Shown: positions 8,061 through 20,029, counted from the stretch's first letter. The stretch: DNA of 64,000 nt from Gloeobacter violaceus PCC 7421 (GCF_000011385.1 NC_005125.1:1054001-1118000), one strand, 5' to 3'. The notes: generated by a model not told the origin, from the sequence alone. A program made the numbers and translations.

Positions 8061-11033
8061 CTAGCGCGGTCCGCTGATTTTCCAGTTGAGATCACTGACG
8101 GAAGTCAGCGACAGCGAACTCACAAAAGTCGTCCCATTCATGATCCACACGATGTTTTGGCCCGTCGCACCGTTGCGCCAGAGAATGTCCACTTTGCCGT
8201 CGCCGTTGTAGTCCCCGACGCCGCCTACTTGCCAATTCAGGTCGCTGACCAACGGCAGAGCGACCGAGGAAATAAAAGCCGTACCGTTCATCCGCCAAAC
8301 GCTATTTTGCCCACCCGCCGTGTTACGCCAGAGAATATCGACTTTTCCGTCTTGACTAAAATCGCCCGCTCCAACAATTTGCCAGTTGCGGTCACCCACC
8401 GGGCTAATCGGCAAAGAAGCGACGTACGTTGCACCGTTCATTTGCCAGACGGTGTTTTGGCTGGTGGTACCGTTGCGCCATAAAATGTCTGGTTTATTGT
8501 CGCCATTGAAGTCGCCCGTACCGCCGATTTGCCAGTTCAAATCTCCCACCACGGGCAGAGTAGTCGAAGTTACAAAAGCAGCGCCGTTCATCTGCCAGAT
8601 GGAGTTGGCTCCGGTGGCTTTGTTGCGCCAGAGGATGTCCACTTTGCCGTCGCCGGTAAAATCGCTGGCGCCACCGATCAGCCAGTTGGGGTCGGAGACC
8701 GGGTTGACGGCCAGCGAACGCACGAAGGTTGTACTGCTCATCTGCCAGATGGAATTTTGGCCAGTTGCAGTGTTGCGCCACAAGATATCCGATTGGGCGT
8801 CGCCGGTAAAGTCTCCTGCCCGGTTGGTAATGTTGAACAGCACCGAAGCGTCGTCAGTGTCGCGGTTGGCGGTGGCAACATCCAGGTCGCCGTCGCCGTC
8901 GAGGTCTGCGAGCGCAACCGAGCGGGGGTCATCTCCAGTGGCAAAGTTGATGGGGGTGCTGAAACCACCGGTGCCATTGTTGGTGAGCACCGAGACGCTG
9001 TCGGAATAGTCGTTGCCGGTAACGATGTCGAGATCCCCGTCCCTGTCCATATCCCCCAAAGCCAGCGAATATGGAAAGTCCCTGACCCCGAAGTAGCCAA
9101 AGGCCGTAAATCCACCACTGCCGTTGTTTTTGAAGACCGAGACATCGCCGTAAAATTCGCTGGCGGTGACAATATCGAGATCGCCGTCTTTGTCGACATC
9201 GCCCAGGGCTACGAAATCGGCCCCGGCCCCGAAGTTGACGGGAGCAGCGAAACTGCCCGCACCGCTATTTTTGAGCACCGAGACATTGTCGTAGTTCGAG
9301 GTGACGACATCGAGATCGCCGTCTTTGTCGACATCTCCTACGGCCACCGAGAGCGGACCCTGGCCGGTGAGAAAATTGGCCGCCCGGGTAAAATTGCCGC
9401 CGGTGTTGACGAGCAGCGATATGTTGTCCTCGTCGCGGTTGGCAGCCACAATGTCGAGGTCGCCGTCTTTGTCCATATCCCCCAGGGCCACCCCGCGCGC
9501 CTCGTCGCCTGCCAGGATGTTGGCTGCGGTCGCGAAAGCTCCTGTGCCATCGTTTTTGAGCACCGAGACGTCGTAGGAGGTACTGTTGGCGGTCACCGCA
9601 TCGAGATCGCCGTCGCCGTCCACATCCCCCAGGGCCACCGATTCGGGGTCAGTGCCGACATCAAAAGTGCCGGCGGCGACAAAGGTACCAGTTCCAGCAT
9701 TCTTGAGCACCGTCACGGTGTCGTTGTTGATATGGGCCACGATCAAGTCTCGGTCGCCGTCGCCGTCAAGATCGCCTGCCGCCACCGAACGTGGACCGTA
9801 GTCCGTGGCAAAGTTCGCGAAAGTGACAAACGTTCCGGGTCCGGTGTTCTTGATCACTGAGACATTGCTGCCGTCAAAATCGTCCACGAAGTCCGAGTTG
9901 GCCGTGACGATGTCGAGATCGCCGTCTTTGTCCAGATCCGCCAAAGCCACCGAGCGCGGACCATCCGCGGCCGGTAAAATGACCGGAGCCGCAAACACAC
10001 CGCTACCGGTGTTCTTGAGCACCACGGCGCGATCGCCGTAGCTTGTCGCGACCACATCCAGGTCGCCGTCTTTGTCCACATCCCCGAGCGCCAGCGAGCC
10101 TGGAGTGATTTCATTGGTCAGCGTGGCGCTCGGGGCGGCAAAATTGCCGCCGCCGGTATTCTTGAGCACCAGCACCTGCGGATCGTCGGGCACCCCAAAA
10201 AAATTGATAAAGTTGCCGGTGACAATGTCGAGATCCCCGTCGCCGTCCACATCGCCAAGCGCCAAAGCGTAAGGGTCGTTTCCAGCAATGGAGGCGACAA
10301 AGCTGAGGGCAACGGCAAAAGTACCGTTGCTGTTGTTTTTGAGCACCGAGACATTCCCGGGAATGGAGTTGGCGGTGACGATGTCTAGATCGCCGTCGTT
10401 ATCGACGTCGCCCAGGGCCACCACGTAAGGGTTGTTGCCCACCGTCAGGTCGACGCGCGAACCAAAGCCGCCGCTGCCGTTGTTGATGAGCACCGAGACG
10501 CTGTCATCGAAATTGTTGGCGGTGACAATGTCGAGATCCCCGTCTTTATCCAGATCGCCCAGGGCCACCGATTCCGGTTCATCTCCGACCGCAACAGTGA
10601 CCGGGGCTCCAAAACCGCCGCTGCCGTTGTTCTTGAGCACCGAGACGGCGAAGGAGGTAAACGTATTGTTGGTCACGATGTCGAGGTCGCCGTCGCCGTC
10701 GACGTCCCCCAGAGCCAACGCCTCGACCGATTCACCGGCCCGGAAGTTGGCAGGCGCGCCAAAATTCCCGCTGCCGTCGTTTTTGAGCACCGAGACGCTG
10801 TCGGAGGTGAAGTTGGCCGTCACCACGTCCAGATCCCCGTCTTTGTCGATATCCCCCACCGCCACCGCCAACGAAGGCGCTTCGGCCAGAAAAGTGCGCG
10901 GAGCGGCCAGCTCCACCTGGGCGGCCACCGGGACGGCCAGCAGCATCGAAGCGGCCAGAGCGAGCCACCCCCCCCGCCGCTTCAGTCTCAATAATTCTCG
11001 ATTTGTCAGCTGACACTTGTACAACATCGACAT
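8061..11033 (-). CDS. secreted VCBS/FG-GAP repeat protein, 990 aa (paralogue)
   Basis: Paralogue of the next gene, with the same order: signal peptide ending PVAAQ, identical mature start VELAAPR, calcium-loop VCBS/FG-GAP repeats to about residue 730, then the same five WRN/WQM-type repeats and an almost identical C-terminus (NWKISGPR). ATG at 11033 with GGGAGG upstream is the best start; a GTG nine bases earlier is possible. The two genes look like a tandem duplication that has since diverged. Long direct similarity between them makes the pair prone to recombination and to assembly error. Function is unknown; extracellular ligand or surface binding is an inference from the fold. Confidence 0.87.
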   Translation of the reverse strand: MSMLYKCQLTNRELLRLKRRGGWLALAASMLLAVPVAAQVELAAPRTFLAEAPSLAVAVGDIDKDGDLDVVTANFTSDSVSVLKNDGSGNFGAPANFRAGESVEALALGDVDGDGDLDIVTNNTFTSFAVSVLKNNGSGGFGAPVTVAVGDEPESVALGDLDKDGDLDIVTANNFDDSVSVLINNGSGGFGSRVDLTVGNNPYVVALGDVDNDGDLDIVTANSIPGNVSVLKNNSNGTFAVALSFVASIAGNDPYALALGDVDGDGDLDIVTGNFINFFGVPDDPQVLVLKNTGGGNFAAPSATLTNEITPGSLALGDVDKDGDLDVVATSYGDRAVVLKNTGSGVFAAPVILPAADGPRSVALADLDKDGDLDIVTANSDFVDDFDGSNVSVIKNTGPGTFVTFANFATDYGPRSVAAGDLDGDGDRDLIVAHINNDTVTVLKNAGTGTFVAAGTFDVGTDPESVALGDVDGDGDLDAVTANSTSYDVSVLKNDGTGAFATAANILAGDEARGVALGDMDKDGDLDIVAANRDEDNISLLVNTGGNFTRAANFLTGQGPLSVAVGDVDKDGDLDVVTSNYDNVSVLKNSGAGSFAAPVNFGAGADFVALGDVDKDGDLDIVTASEFYGDVSVFKNNGSGGFTAFGYFGVRDFPYSLALGDMDRDGDLDIVTGNDYSDSVSVLTNNGTGGFSTPINFATGDDPRSVALADLDGDGDLDVATANRDTDDASVLFNITNRAGDFTGDAQSDILWRNTATGQNSIWQMSSTTFVRSLAVNPVSDPNWLIGGASDFTGDGKVDILWRNKATGANSIWQMNGAAFVTSTTLPVVGDLNWQIGGTGDFNGDNKPDILWRNGTTSQNTVWQMNGATYVASLPISPVGDRNWQIVGAGDFSQDGKVDILWRNTAGGQNSVWRMNGTAFISSVALPLVSDLNWQVGGVGDYNGDGKVDILWRNGATGQNIVWIMNGTTFVSSLSLTSVSDLNWKISGPR

Positions 11034-11138
11034 TTTCCCCACCTCCCCGTCAACCAGCAGACAGGGCTCCCATGTTTATATGGACGGCGCGCAAAAAAAA
11101 CTTAAGCCCAAAGCCAAAAAGCTTTGTTGAAAACCGGC

Positions 11139-11552
11139 TCAGGGCTCAGACCACCCCCGGTCCGGCCAGGCGGCCTCGAACCGCGCCGCCAACGCTCGAT
11201 AATCCGAATGGTCCGCCTCCCAGCCCACCAGACCCGCAACAAACTGTTCGATCGACTCCGCTGCCCATGCCTGCGGGCAACGCGCCTCCAGACGCAGCAA
11301 ATAGCGCTCGCAGCCGAAGCGCAGCGTCGGATAACTGGCAAGCTGCCGGTTTTGAGTGTCCATAAAACTCTGGGCGCCCTCGCGCGGCGTCCAGGGGATA
11401 TGCCAGTAGTTGTGGTGGCGGCGGGCCGCCTCGCTGGTCAGCCCTTCGCAAGCCCACTGGGCATGCACCCAGCCGAAGCGGGCCAAGCCGGGACGCAGTA
11501 CATACAGCGTGCGCAACAAGACGCCGCCGGTGTCGGTGGAACCTGCAACCAT
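11139..11552 (-). CDS. hypothetical protein, 137 aa
   Basis: I do not recognise this protein. It is soluble, rich in Trp, His and Arg (segments such as HHNYWHIPWTP), with no signal peptide or membrane segment. It is kept as a gene because composition and codon use look coding and it heads the minus-strand run leading into the two FG-GAP genes. No convincing ribosome-binding site precedes the ATG at 11552. Instead, repeat copy E begins only six bases upstream of that ATG, so the gene abuts a putative recombination junction. Confidence 0.55.
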   Translation of the reverse strand: MVAGSTDTGGVLLRTLYVLRPGLARFGWVHAQWACEGLTSEAARRHHNYWHIPWTPREGAQSFMDTQNRQLASYPTLRFGCERYLLRLEARCPQAWAAESIEQFVAGLVGWEADHSDYRALAARFEAAWPDRGWSEP

Positions 11553-11558
11553 GATTGA

Positions 11559-11585
11559 TTACGCAGTTATGCCATTATGTGCAAA
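11559..11585 (+). repeat. ATTATGTGC repeat, copy E
   Basis: The core is 11574-11582, preceded by ACGCAGTTATGCC. It is the rightmost copy found and marks the border between the accessory region and the phosphoketolase operon. The left half GCAGTTAT and right half ATTATGTGC form an imperfect inverted repeat, as expected for a two-armed recombinase site. Confidence 0.6.
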
Positions 11586-11715
11586 GTCGAGGATTCCGGC
11601 CTGTTTCAATTGCTTAATACTCTTTTCCTTGTCGCGTCCATATACCTTAACTATCCTTTAACTGGGTTTTGAGACGATGAGCCCACGTCCCCATCCAGGA
11701 TTCGAGGCGAGATCC

Positions 11716-14097
11716 ATGGTAGTAGCCAAGATTGAAAAAACCGGCACCTTGAGCACAGAGCAGTTGCAAAAGATGCACGCCTACTGGCGGGCGGCCAACT
11801 ATCTGTCGGTGGGCCAGATTTATCTAATGGACAATCCCCTGTTGCGCGAGCCGCTTAAACTCGAGCATGTCAAGCCGCGGCTTTTGGGGCACTGGGGCAC
11901 CACCCCAGGGCTGAATTTCATTTATGTCCACCTCAACCGCGTGATCCAAGACGAGGATCTCGACATGATCTACATCGCCGGACCGGGGCACGGCGGACCC
12001 GGTTTGGTGGCAAACACTTATCTCGAAGGCACCTACAGCGAGTACTACCCGAACATCTCCGAGGACGCCGAGGGGATGAAGCGCCTCTTCAAGCAGTTCT
12101 CCTTTCCCGGCGGCATCCCGAGCCACGTCGCCCCGGAGACCCCCGGCTCGATCCACGAAGGGGGCGAGTTGGGCTACGCGGTCTCCCACGCCTACGGCGC
12201 CGTCTTCGACAATCCCGATCTGATCGTCGCCTGCGTGGTAGGCGACGGCGAAGCCGAGACCGGTCCGCTCGCCACCTCCTGGCACTCCAACAAGTTTCTC
12301 AATCCCGTGCGCGACGGGGCGGTATTGCCGATTTTGCACCTCAACGGTTATAAGATTGCCAACCCGACGGTGCTCGCGCGCATCAGCCACGAGGAACTGG
12401 AGAAGCTCTTTGAAGGCTACGGCTACAAGCCTTATTTCGTCGAAGGCTCCGAGTACGAACCGACCCACCAGTTGATGGCAGCGACACTCGATACCTGCAT
12501 CGCCGAGATCAAGGCCATCCAGCACGAGGCGCGTACCGGCGGCGCGACCGCCCGTCCCCGGTGGCCGATGATCGTCCTGCGCACCCCCAAGGGCTGGACC
12601 GGCCCCAAGGAAGTGGACGGCAAAAAGACCGAGGATTTTTGGCGCTCGCACCAGGTGCCTTTTTCGGAGATGGCGGGCAAGCCCGAGCACGTGCAGTTGC
12701 TCGAGACCTGGATGCGCAGCTACCAGCCGGAGGAGCTGTTCGACGAGAACGGTACCTTTTTGGGCGAGCTCAAGGCCCTGGCCCCCAAGGGGCACCGGCG
12801 CATGGGAGACAATCCCCACGCCAACGGCGGCATCCTGCTCAAAGATCTGAAGATGCCCGATTTTCGCTCCTATGCGGTGGATGTGGCCAAACCCGGCACC
12901 ACCTTCGCAGAAGCGACCAAGGTGATGGGCATCTTCTTGCGCGACGTGATGAAGGCGAACCTCGATCAGCGCAACTTTCGGATCGTCGGCCCCGACGAAA
13001 CGGCTTCCAACCGTTGGGGACCGCTTTTTGAGATCACCAACCGCACCTGGATGGACGCAATCCACCCCTACGACGATCATCTCTCGCAGGACGGCCGGGT
13101 GATGGAAATCCTCAGCGAGCACACCTGCCAGGGCTGGCTGGAGGGGTACCTGCTCACCGGTCGGCACGGATTTTTCTCGTGCTACGAAGCGTTTATTCAC
13201 TTGGTCGATTCGATGTTCAACCAGCACGCCAAATGGCTGAAGACCACCCGGCACATCCCCTGGCGCCGCCCGATCGCTTCGCTCAACTACCTGCTCACCT
13301 CCCACGTCTGGCGACAGGATCACAACGGTTTTTCGCACCAGGATCCGGGCTTTATCGACCACGTGGTCAACAAAAGAGCGGAGGTCATCCGGGTGTACTT
13401 GCCGCCGGATGCCAACACACTTTTGTCTGTCACAGATCATTGCCTGAGAAGCCGCCACTACGTGAACGTGGTCGTGGCGGGCAAACAGCCCGCCTTGCAG
13501 TACCTCGACATGGACGCGGCCATCAAGCACTGCACCAAGGGCATCGGCATCTGGGACTGGGCGAGCAACGACCAGGGCGTGGAGCCGGACGTGGTGATGG
13601 CCTGCTGCGGGGACATCCCCACCCTGGAGACGCTCGCGGCAGTGGACATCCTGCGTCAGAACTTCCCCGATCTGAAGATCCGAGTGATCAACGTCGTCAA
13701 CTTGATGAAGCTGCAGCCGGAAAGCGAGCACCCCCACGGCCTGTCGGACAAAGATTTCGATTCGATCTTTACCCCCGACAAACCGGTGGTGTTTGCCTTC
13801 CACGGTTATCCCTGGCTCATCCACCGGCTCACCTACCGGCGCAACAACCACAACAACATCCACGTGCGCGGCTACAAAGAAGAAGGCACCACCACCACGC
13901 CCTTCGACATGGTGGTAATGAACGACCTCGACCGCTTCAACCTGGCGGACGACGTGATCGACCGGGTGCCCCGGCTGCGCTACACCGCCGCCCACGTCAA
14001 GCAGATGCTCCACGACAAGCTCATCGAGCACAAGCAGTACATCCACGAGCATGGCGACGACATGCCCGAGATCCGCGACTGGTGCTGGCCGTACTAG
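11716..14097 (+). CDS. xfp: xylulose-5-P/fructose-6-P phosphoketolase
   Basis: A 793-residue thiamine-diphosphate enzyme that cleaves xylulose 5-phosphate (and usually fructose 6-phosphate) with phosphate to acetyl phosphate plus an aldose phosphate. Family motifs are seen in order: [24 protein letters not shown] for TPP-Mg binding, and the full C-terminal transketolase-like domain. Length matches the family. ATG at 11716 follows GGCGAG; an in-frame ATG at 11677 would add 13 residues. It leads a same-strand group with glgP, a phosphatase and ackA, which would turn the acetyl phosphate into acetate and ATP. A huge minus-strand frame within it is a shadow. Confidence 0.95.
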   Translation: MVVAKIEKTGTLSTEQLQKMHAYWRAANYLSVGQIYLMDNPLLREPLKLEHVKPRLLGHWGTTPGLNFIYVHLNRVIQDEDLDMIYIAGPGHGGPGLVANTYLEGTYSEYYPNISEDAEGMKRLFKQFSFPGGIPSHVAPETPGSIHEGGELGYAVSHAYGAVFDNPDLIVACVVGDGEAETGPLATSWHSNKFLNPVRDGAVLPILHLNGYKIANPTVLARISHEELEKLFEGYGYKPYFVEGSEYEPTHQLMAATLDTCIAEIKAIQHEARTGGATARPRWPMIVLRTPKGWTGPKEVDGKKTEDFWRSHQVPFSEMAGKPEHVQLLETWMRSYQPEELFDENGTFLGELKALAPKGHRRMGDNPHANGGILLKDLKMPDFRSYAVDVAKPGTTFAEATKVMGIFLRDVMKANLDQRNFRIVGPDETASNRWGPLFEITNRTWMDAIHPYDDHLSQDGRVMEILSEHTCQGWLEGYLLTGRHGFFSCYEAFIHLVDSMFNQHAKWLKTTRHIPWRRPIASLNYLLTSHVWRQDHNGFSHQDPGFIDHVVNKRAEVIRVYLPPDANTLLSVTDHCLRSRHYVNVVVAGKQPALQYLDMDAAIKHCTKGIGIWDWASNDQGVEPDVVMACCGDIPTLETLAAVDILRQNFPDLKIRVINVVNLMKLQPESEHPHGLSDKDFDSIFTPDKPVVFAFHGYPWLIHRLTYRRNNHNNIHVRGYKEEGTTTTPFDMVVMNDLDRFNLADDVIDRVPRLRYTAAHVKQMLHDKLIEHKQYIHEHGDDMPEIRDWCWPY

Positions 14098-14104
14098 CCC
14101 GAGT

Positions 14105-14143
14105 GTTGAAGCGGGGCATCGACAGGAGATGCCCCGCTTCAAC
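14105..14143 (+). terminator. 16-bp hairpin between xfp and glgP
   Basis: A perfect 16-base inverted repeat, starting GTTGAAGCGGGG, with a 7-base loop, lies 8 bases after the xfp stop. No T-run follows, so it may be a leaky terminator, a 3' stabilising structure or a processing site that sets different levels of xfp and glgP. Confidence 0.6.
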
Positions 14144-14191
14144 GACTGAATCTTTGACTGCTCCGAACACCCACTGCGTCGAGAACCCACG

Positions 14192-16762
<2,571 letters not shown>

Positions 16763-16773
16763 AGGAGAGGGGC

Positions 16774-17412
16774 ATGAGCCTGCGGGTCCATTTTCTGCGC
16801 CACGGTGAGACGATCTACAGCCGCACGGGGGGCTACTGTGGCGAACTCGACCCCGAGTTGACCGCTGAGGGCGAGATGATGGCGGCGGCGTTTGCCGCCG
16901 CCCACCGCTCCACCCCCTGGGATGCACTCTACGTCAGTCCGATGCGGCGCACCGTGGCGACGGCCAGGCCCCTGTGCGAAGCCCTGGGATTGGAGATGCA
17001 GTTGCGCGACGGCCTCAAAGAGATCCGCTACGGCGCATGGGAAGGCAAGACCAGCGACGATGTCAAAGCGCACTACGCCGACGATTACGGGCGCTGGCTG
17101 ACCGAACCCGCCTGGAACCCGCCCACCGGCGGCGAGACCTCAGTGGCGATCGCCAGCCGCGCCATGCCGGTGATCGCCGAGATCGAATCGAAGTATGCGG
17201 ACGGCAACGTGCTTGTGGTTTCGCACAAGGCGACCATTCGCATTATGCTCTGCTCGCTGTTGGGCATCGACCTCGGCCGCTACCGCGACCGCATCAACAT
17301 CCTGGCGGCCTCGCTGAGTACGGTCAAATTCGACGTGCACGGACCGCTTTTAGAATCGCTCAACGACCGCGCCCACCTCGGTCAGGAGTTGCGCACCCTA
17401 CCGGGAACTTGA
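16774..17412 (+). CDS. histidine phosphatase / phosphoglycerate mutase family
   Basis: A 212-residue cytosolic member of the histidine phosphatase superfamily. FLRHGET near the N-terminus gives the catalytic Arg-His, VSPMRRT the second conserved Arg, and VVSHKATIR the second His. AAAGGAGAGG stands 7 bases before the ATG. It lies between glgP and ackA with short gaps (11 and 10 bases), so a role on a sugar phosphate of the glycogen/phosphoketolase route is plausible. Members of this group include cofactor-dependent mutases, fructose-2,6-bisphosphatase-like and nonspecific phosphatases; the sequence alone does not choose. Confidence 0.85.
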   Translation: MSLRVHFLRHGETIYSRTGGYCGELDPELTAEGEMMAAAFAAAHRSTPWDALYVSPMRRTVATARPLCEALGLEMQLRDGLKEIRYGAWEGKTSDDVKAHYADDYGRWLTEPAWNPPTGGETSVAIASRAMPVIAEIESKYADGNVLVVSHKATIRIMLCSLLGIDLGRYRDRINILAASLSTVKFDVHGPLLESLNDRAHLGQELRTLPGT

Positions 17413-17422
17413 GGGCTGTGAG

Positions 17423-18640
17423 GTGAAAGTACTCGTTCTCAACGCCGGTTCGAGCAGCCAGAAAAGCTGCCTGTACGACCTGCCGCACACCCAGCTGCCC
17501 CAGGAGCCGCCGCAGCCGCTGTGGGAAGCACAGATCGACTGGCCCCACGGCGGAGATGGCGCAAAGCTGAAGATCAAAACCGTCCACCATCGACACGAAA
17601 AAACCCTGCAAGGCGGGTCGCGCTCCGAAGACAGCGCCCGGATGCTCGAAACTCTCTACAGCGGCGAGACCCGGGTGATCGCAGATCCAAGCGAAATCGA
17701 GATGGTCGGACATCGGGTCGTCCACGGCGGTGAAGCGTACCGCGAGAGCACCCGGATCACCCCCGAGGTGAAGGCAGCCATCGATCAGCTCGCACGCTTT
17801 GCGCCGGTGCATAACCCGGCCAACCTCGCCGGTATCGAAGCGCTCGAAGCGCTCCTCGGCCCGCAGGTGCCCCAAATCGCCGTTTTCGACACCGCCTTCC
17901 ACAGCCGCCTGCCCGCTGCTGCCTACGTCTACCCCGGTCCTTACGAGTGGCTCGATCAGGGCATCCGTCGCTACGGCTTCCACGGCATCAGCCACCGCTA
18001 CTGCGCCGAGCGCGCCGCCCAGATCCTCGGGCGCGACCTGGCGCAGTTGCGCCTGATCACCTGTCATCTGGGCAACGGCTGTTCGCTCGCCGCCGTGCAG
18101 GGCGGCTTCAGCATCGATACCACCATGGGATTTACGCCCCTGGAAGGACTGATGATGGGCAGCCGCTCAGGCTCCGTCGACCCCGGCATTTTGATTCATC
18201 TGATGCGCCAGGCCGACTACACCGTGGACAAGCTCGATCACATCCTCAACCAGGCTTCGGGGTTGGAAGGCGTCTCCGGGATTTCCAACGACCTGCGCCC
18301 GCTCTTCAAAGCGATCGACGAAGGCAACGCCCGCGCCAAACTGGCGCTCGATATATACATCCACCGACTGCGTGCCGGGATCGGAGCGATGGCCGTGAGC
18401 CTGGGCGGCCTCGACGCCTTGATCTTTACTGCCGGGGTGGGAGAAAACGCAGCCCCCGTGCGCGCCGGAGCCTGCGAAGCGCTGGGATTTCTCGGGGTGG
18501 CCCTCGACCCCCAAAAGAACAACGGCCGACCCAGGGACGCAGACATTGCCGCCGCGGATTCAGCGGTGCGGGTGCTGGTCATTCACACCCAGGAGGACTG
18601 GGCGATTGCCCGGGAATGCTGGCAGCACCTGCGCCGTTGA
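17423..18640 (+). CDS. ackA: acetate kinase
   Basis: A 405-residue acetate kinase converting acetyl phosphate and ADP to acetate and ATP. It has the ASKHA-fold starts MKVLVLNAGSSS, GHRVVHGG, FDTAFH, RRYGFHGISH, HLGNGCS and the C-terminal FTAGVGENAAPVR. A GTG start follows GAGGGCTGTGAG. It ends the operon that starts with phosphoketolase, so acetyl phosphate made by Xfp can yield ATP directly. It converges on the LysR gene with only 7 bases between the stops and no clear terminator hairpin. Confidence 0.95.
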   Translation: MKVLVLNAGSSSQKSCLYDLPHTQLPQEPPQPLWEAQIDWPHGGDGAKLKIKTVHHRHEKTLQGGSRSEDSARMLETLYSGETRVIADPSEIEMVGHRVVHGGEAYRESTRITPEVKAAIDQLARFAPVHNPANLAGIEALEALLGPQVPQIAVFDTAFHSRLPAAAYVYPGPYEWLDQGIRRYGFHGISHRYCAERAAQILGRDLAQLRLITCHLGNGCSLAAVQGGFSIDTTMGFTPLEGLMMGSRSGSVDPGILIHLMRQADYTVDKLDHILNQASGLEGVSGISNDLRPLFKAIDEGNARAKLALDIYIHRLRAGIGAMAVSLGGLDALIFTAGVGENAAPVRAGACEALGFLGVALDPQKNNGRPRDADIAAADSAVRVLVIHTQEDWAIARECWQHLRR

Positions 18641-18647
18641 GGCGAAT

Positions 18648-19592
18648 TCAGGCGGGCCGCTCCAACAGACTGGTCATCTCGAAGCTGGTGCGCTCGGCCA
18701 CCTCGCGGCCCTCTTCGATGAGGTACTGCAAGAACGTGCGGGCGACCACCGAGAGGCGCTTGCCCGCCGGATAGACGACATGCCAGTGGCGGCGGATCGG
18801 AAAACCTTCGACATTGAGGATGGCCAGATGGTGCAACGCCCCTTCGCTCGCCAGGGCGTGGTGGGAGAGCACTGCGATGCCCAATCCGCCGATGACCGCC
18901 TGCTTAATCGCTTCGGAACTGCCCAGTTCCATCTTGACGCGCGGGGTGAGACGGCGCTCTTCGAAAAATTGCTGCACCACCATGCGCGTGCCCGAGCCGG
19001 GTTCGCGCATCAAAAAGGGTTCTTGCACCAGACGGCTCGCAGGAATATTGCGCTGCAGCGCCAGCGGATGGTGGTAGGGCGCAATCACCACCAGTTGGTC
19101 ATCGAGAAACGGATGCATCTCGACGTTGAGATCCTCGGGCACCTGGCCGACGATATAAAAATCATCGAGGTTCTCCGCCAACCGTTCGAGCACCCGGCCG
19201 CGGTTGGCCACCTCCAGCGAAATGTCGATCTCCGGATAGCGCTGGCAAAACGGCCCCAAAAGGCGCGGCGCAAAGTACTTGGCTGTTGTCACCACCGCGA
19301 GGCGCAATTGCCCTTTTTTGAGCCCCTGCATGTCGGAGACGGTCATCTCGAACTGGGCCAGACGGGTGAATATCTCTTCGCAGGTGGCGAGCAGCTCCCG
19401 GCCCGCATCCGTCAAAAACAACCGCTTGCCGATCTGCTCGAACAGCGGCATCCCAACCGCCCGGGTCAGCTGCTTGATCTGCATCGAGACGGTCGGCTGG
19501 GTGAGGAACAACTCCTCCGCGGCGCGCGTGAAGCTGCGGTGGCGCGCAACCACCTGAAACACCTGCAGCTGGTGCAATGTGGCGTGCTTCAA
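18648..19592 (-). CDS. ndhR: LysR-type regulator, NdhR/CcmR type
   Basis: A 314-residue LysR-family regulator: winged helix-turn-helix at residues ~5-65 (LQVFQVVARHRSFTRAAEELFLTQPTVSMQIKQL) and a periplasmic-binding-protein-like effector domain after residue 90. The N-terminus and length match the cyanobacterial CbbR-like group (RbcR, NdhR/CcmR, CmpR). Its position, reading away from ndhF3-ndhD3-cupA-cupS with one small gene between, points to NdhR/CcmR, which in Synechocystis represses that operon and senses 2-oxoglutarate, NADP+ or 2-phosphoglycolate. RbcR cannot be excluded by sequence alone. Confidence 0.85.
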   Translation of the reverse strand: MKHATLHQLQVFQVVARHRSFTRAAEELFLTQPTVSMQIKQLTRAVGMPLFEQIGKRLFLTDAGRELLATCEEIFTRLAQFEMTVSDMQGLKKGQLRLAVVTTAKYFAPRLLGPFCQRYPEIDISLEVANRGRVLERLAENLDDFYIVGQVPEDLNVEMHPFLDDQLVVIAPYHHPLALQRNIPASRLVQEPFLMREPGSGTRMVVQQFFEERRLTPRVKMELGSSEAIKQAVIGGLGIAVLSHHALASEGALHHLAILNVEGFPIRRHWHVVYPAGKRLSVVARTFLQYLIEEGREVAERTSFEMTSLLERPA

Positions 19593-19720
19593 GACGATCC
19601 TCCAGCACCTATAGACATAGTTCTATCATGAACAGGAATAACATCAACTTAAGGTGATGGCTGAATGAGAATGTTCTCATCTACCAGCCGACAGCGGGTC
19701 GGGAGCCGCCTGCAGAAAAC

Positions 19721-20029
19721 CTATAAATGGGCGCGAAACTCCTGCTCCAGCGAGGGCGGCTCGATCGGCTCCGCGGCCAGTGCTTCGAGATCTTGCAGGT
19801 CGGAGCGCAGCTTGTCGATGCGCTCACCGAGCAACCGCCGGATCACCTCGGCAGAAGCCCCGGCACAATCGCGGCAGGCCTCGCCGCAGGCTTGTCCCCG
19901 CTGGTTATAGACCACCGCCAGCAATGAGAGACTGCCGCGGGCGCGCAGCGGATGAAAGCGATCGGTGCAAATCGCGCAGTAGCTCGGCCCGTTTCCCGCG
20001 TACACCGTCGTTTCCCACACGATCTTCAC
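19721..20029 (-). CDS. small cysteine-rich protein, 102 aa
   Basis: I do not recognise this protein. It carries five cysteines in two groups, YCAIC (residues 18-21) and CGEACRDC (about residues 48-55), followed by a charged helical C-terminal half. This pattern could bind zinc or an iron-sulfur cluster. It is very probably real: GTG at 20029 has a textbook AGGAGG seven bases upstream. It lies between the LysR regulator and the CO2-uptake operon, divergent from the latter, and so shares the ~220-base control region with ndhF3. Confidence 0.75.
   Translation of the reverse strand: MKIVWETTVYAGNGPSYCAICTDRFHPLRARGSLSLLAVVYNQRGQACGEACRDCAGASAEVIRRLLGERIDKLRSDLQDLEALAAEPIEPPSLEQEFRAHL

Noticed and set aside
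5116-9860. Long plus-strand frames across the FG-GAP genes
   Set aside because: They repeat with the same period as the minus-strand VCBS repeats and are mirror products of them.
5020-11033. CRISPR or tandem DNA repeat array
   Set aside because: The repetition is protein-coding with ~180-base period and divergent copies, not short identical repeats with unique spacers.
1225-11585. ATTATGTGC copies as minus-strand promoters (CATAAT as -10)
   Set aside because: Copy B lies in a convergent region with no gene to drive, copies C and D are 80-260 bases from starts, and no consistent -35 is present. Promoter activity of copy E cannot be fully excluded.
1225-11585. Classical integron with attC sites
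   Set aside because: No IntI-specific domain in the recombinase and no long imperfect palindromes or GTTRRRY cores at the repeats.
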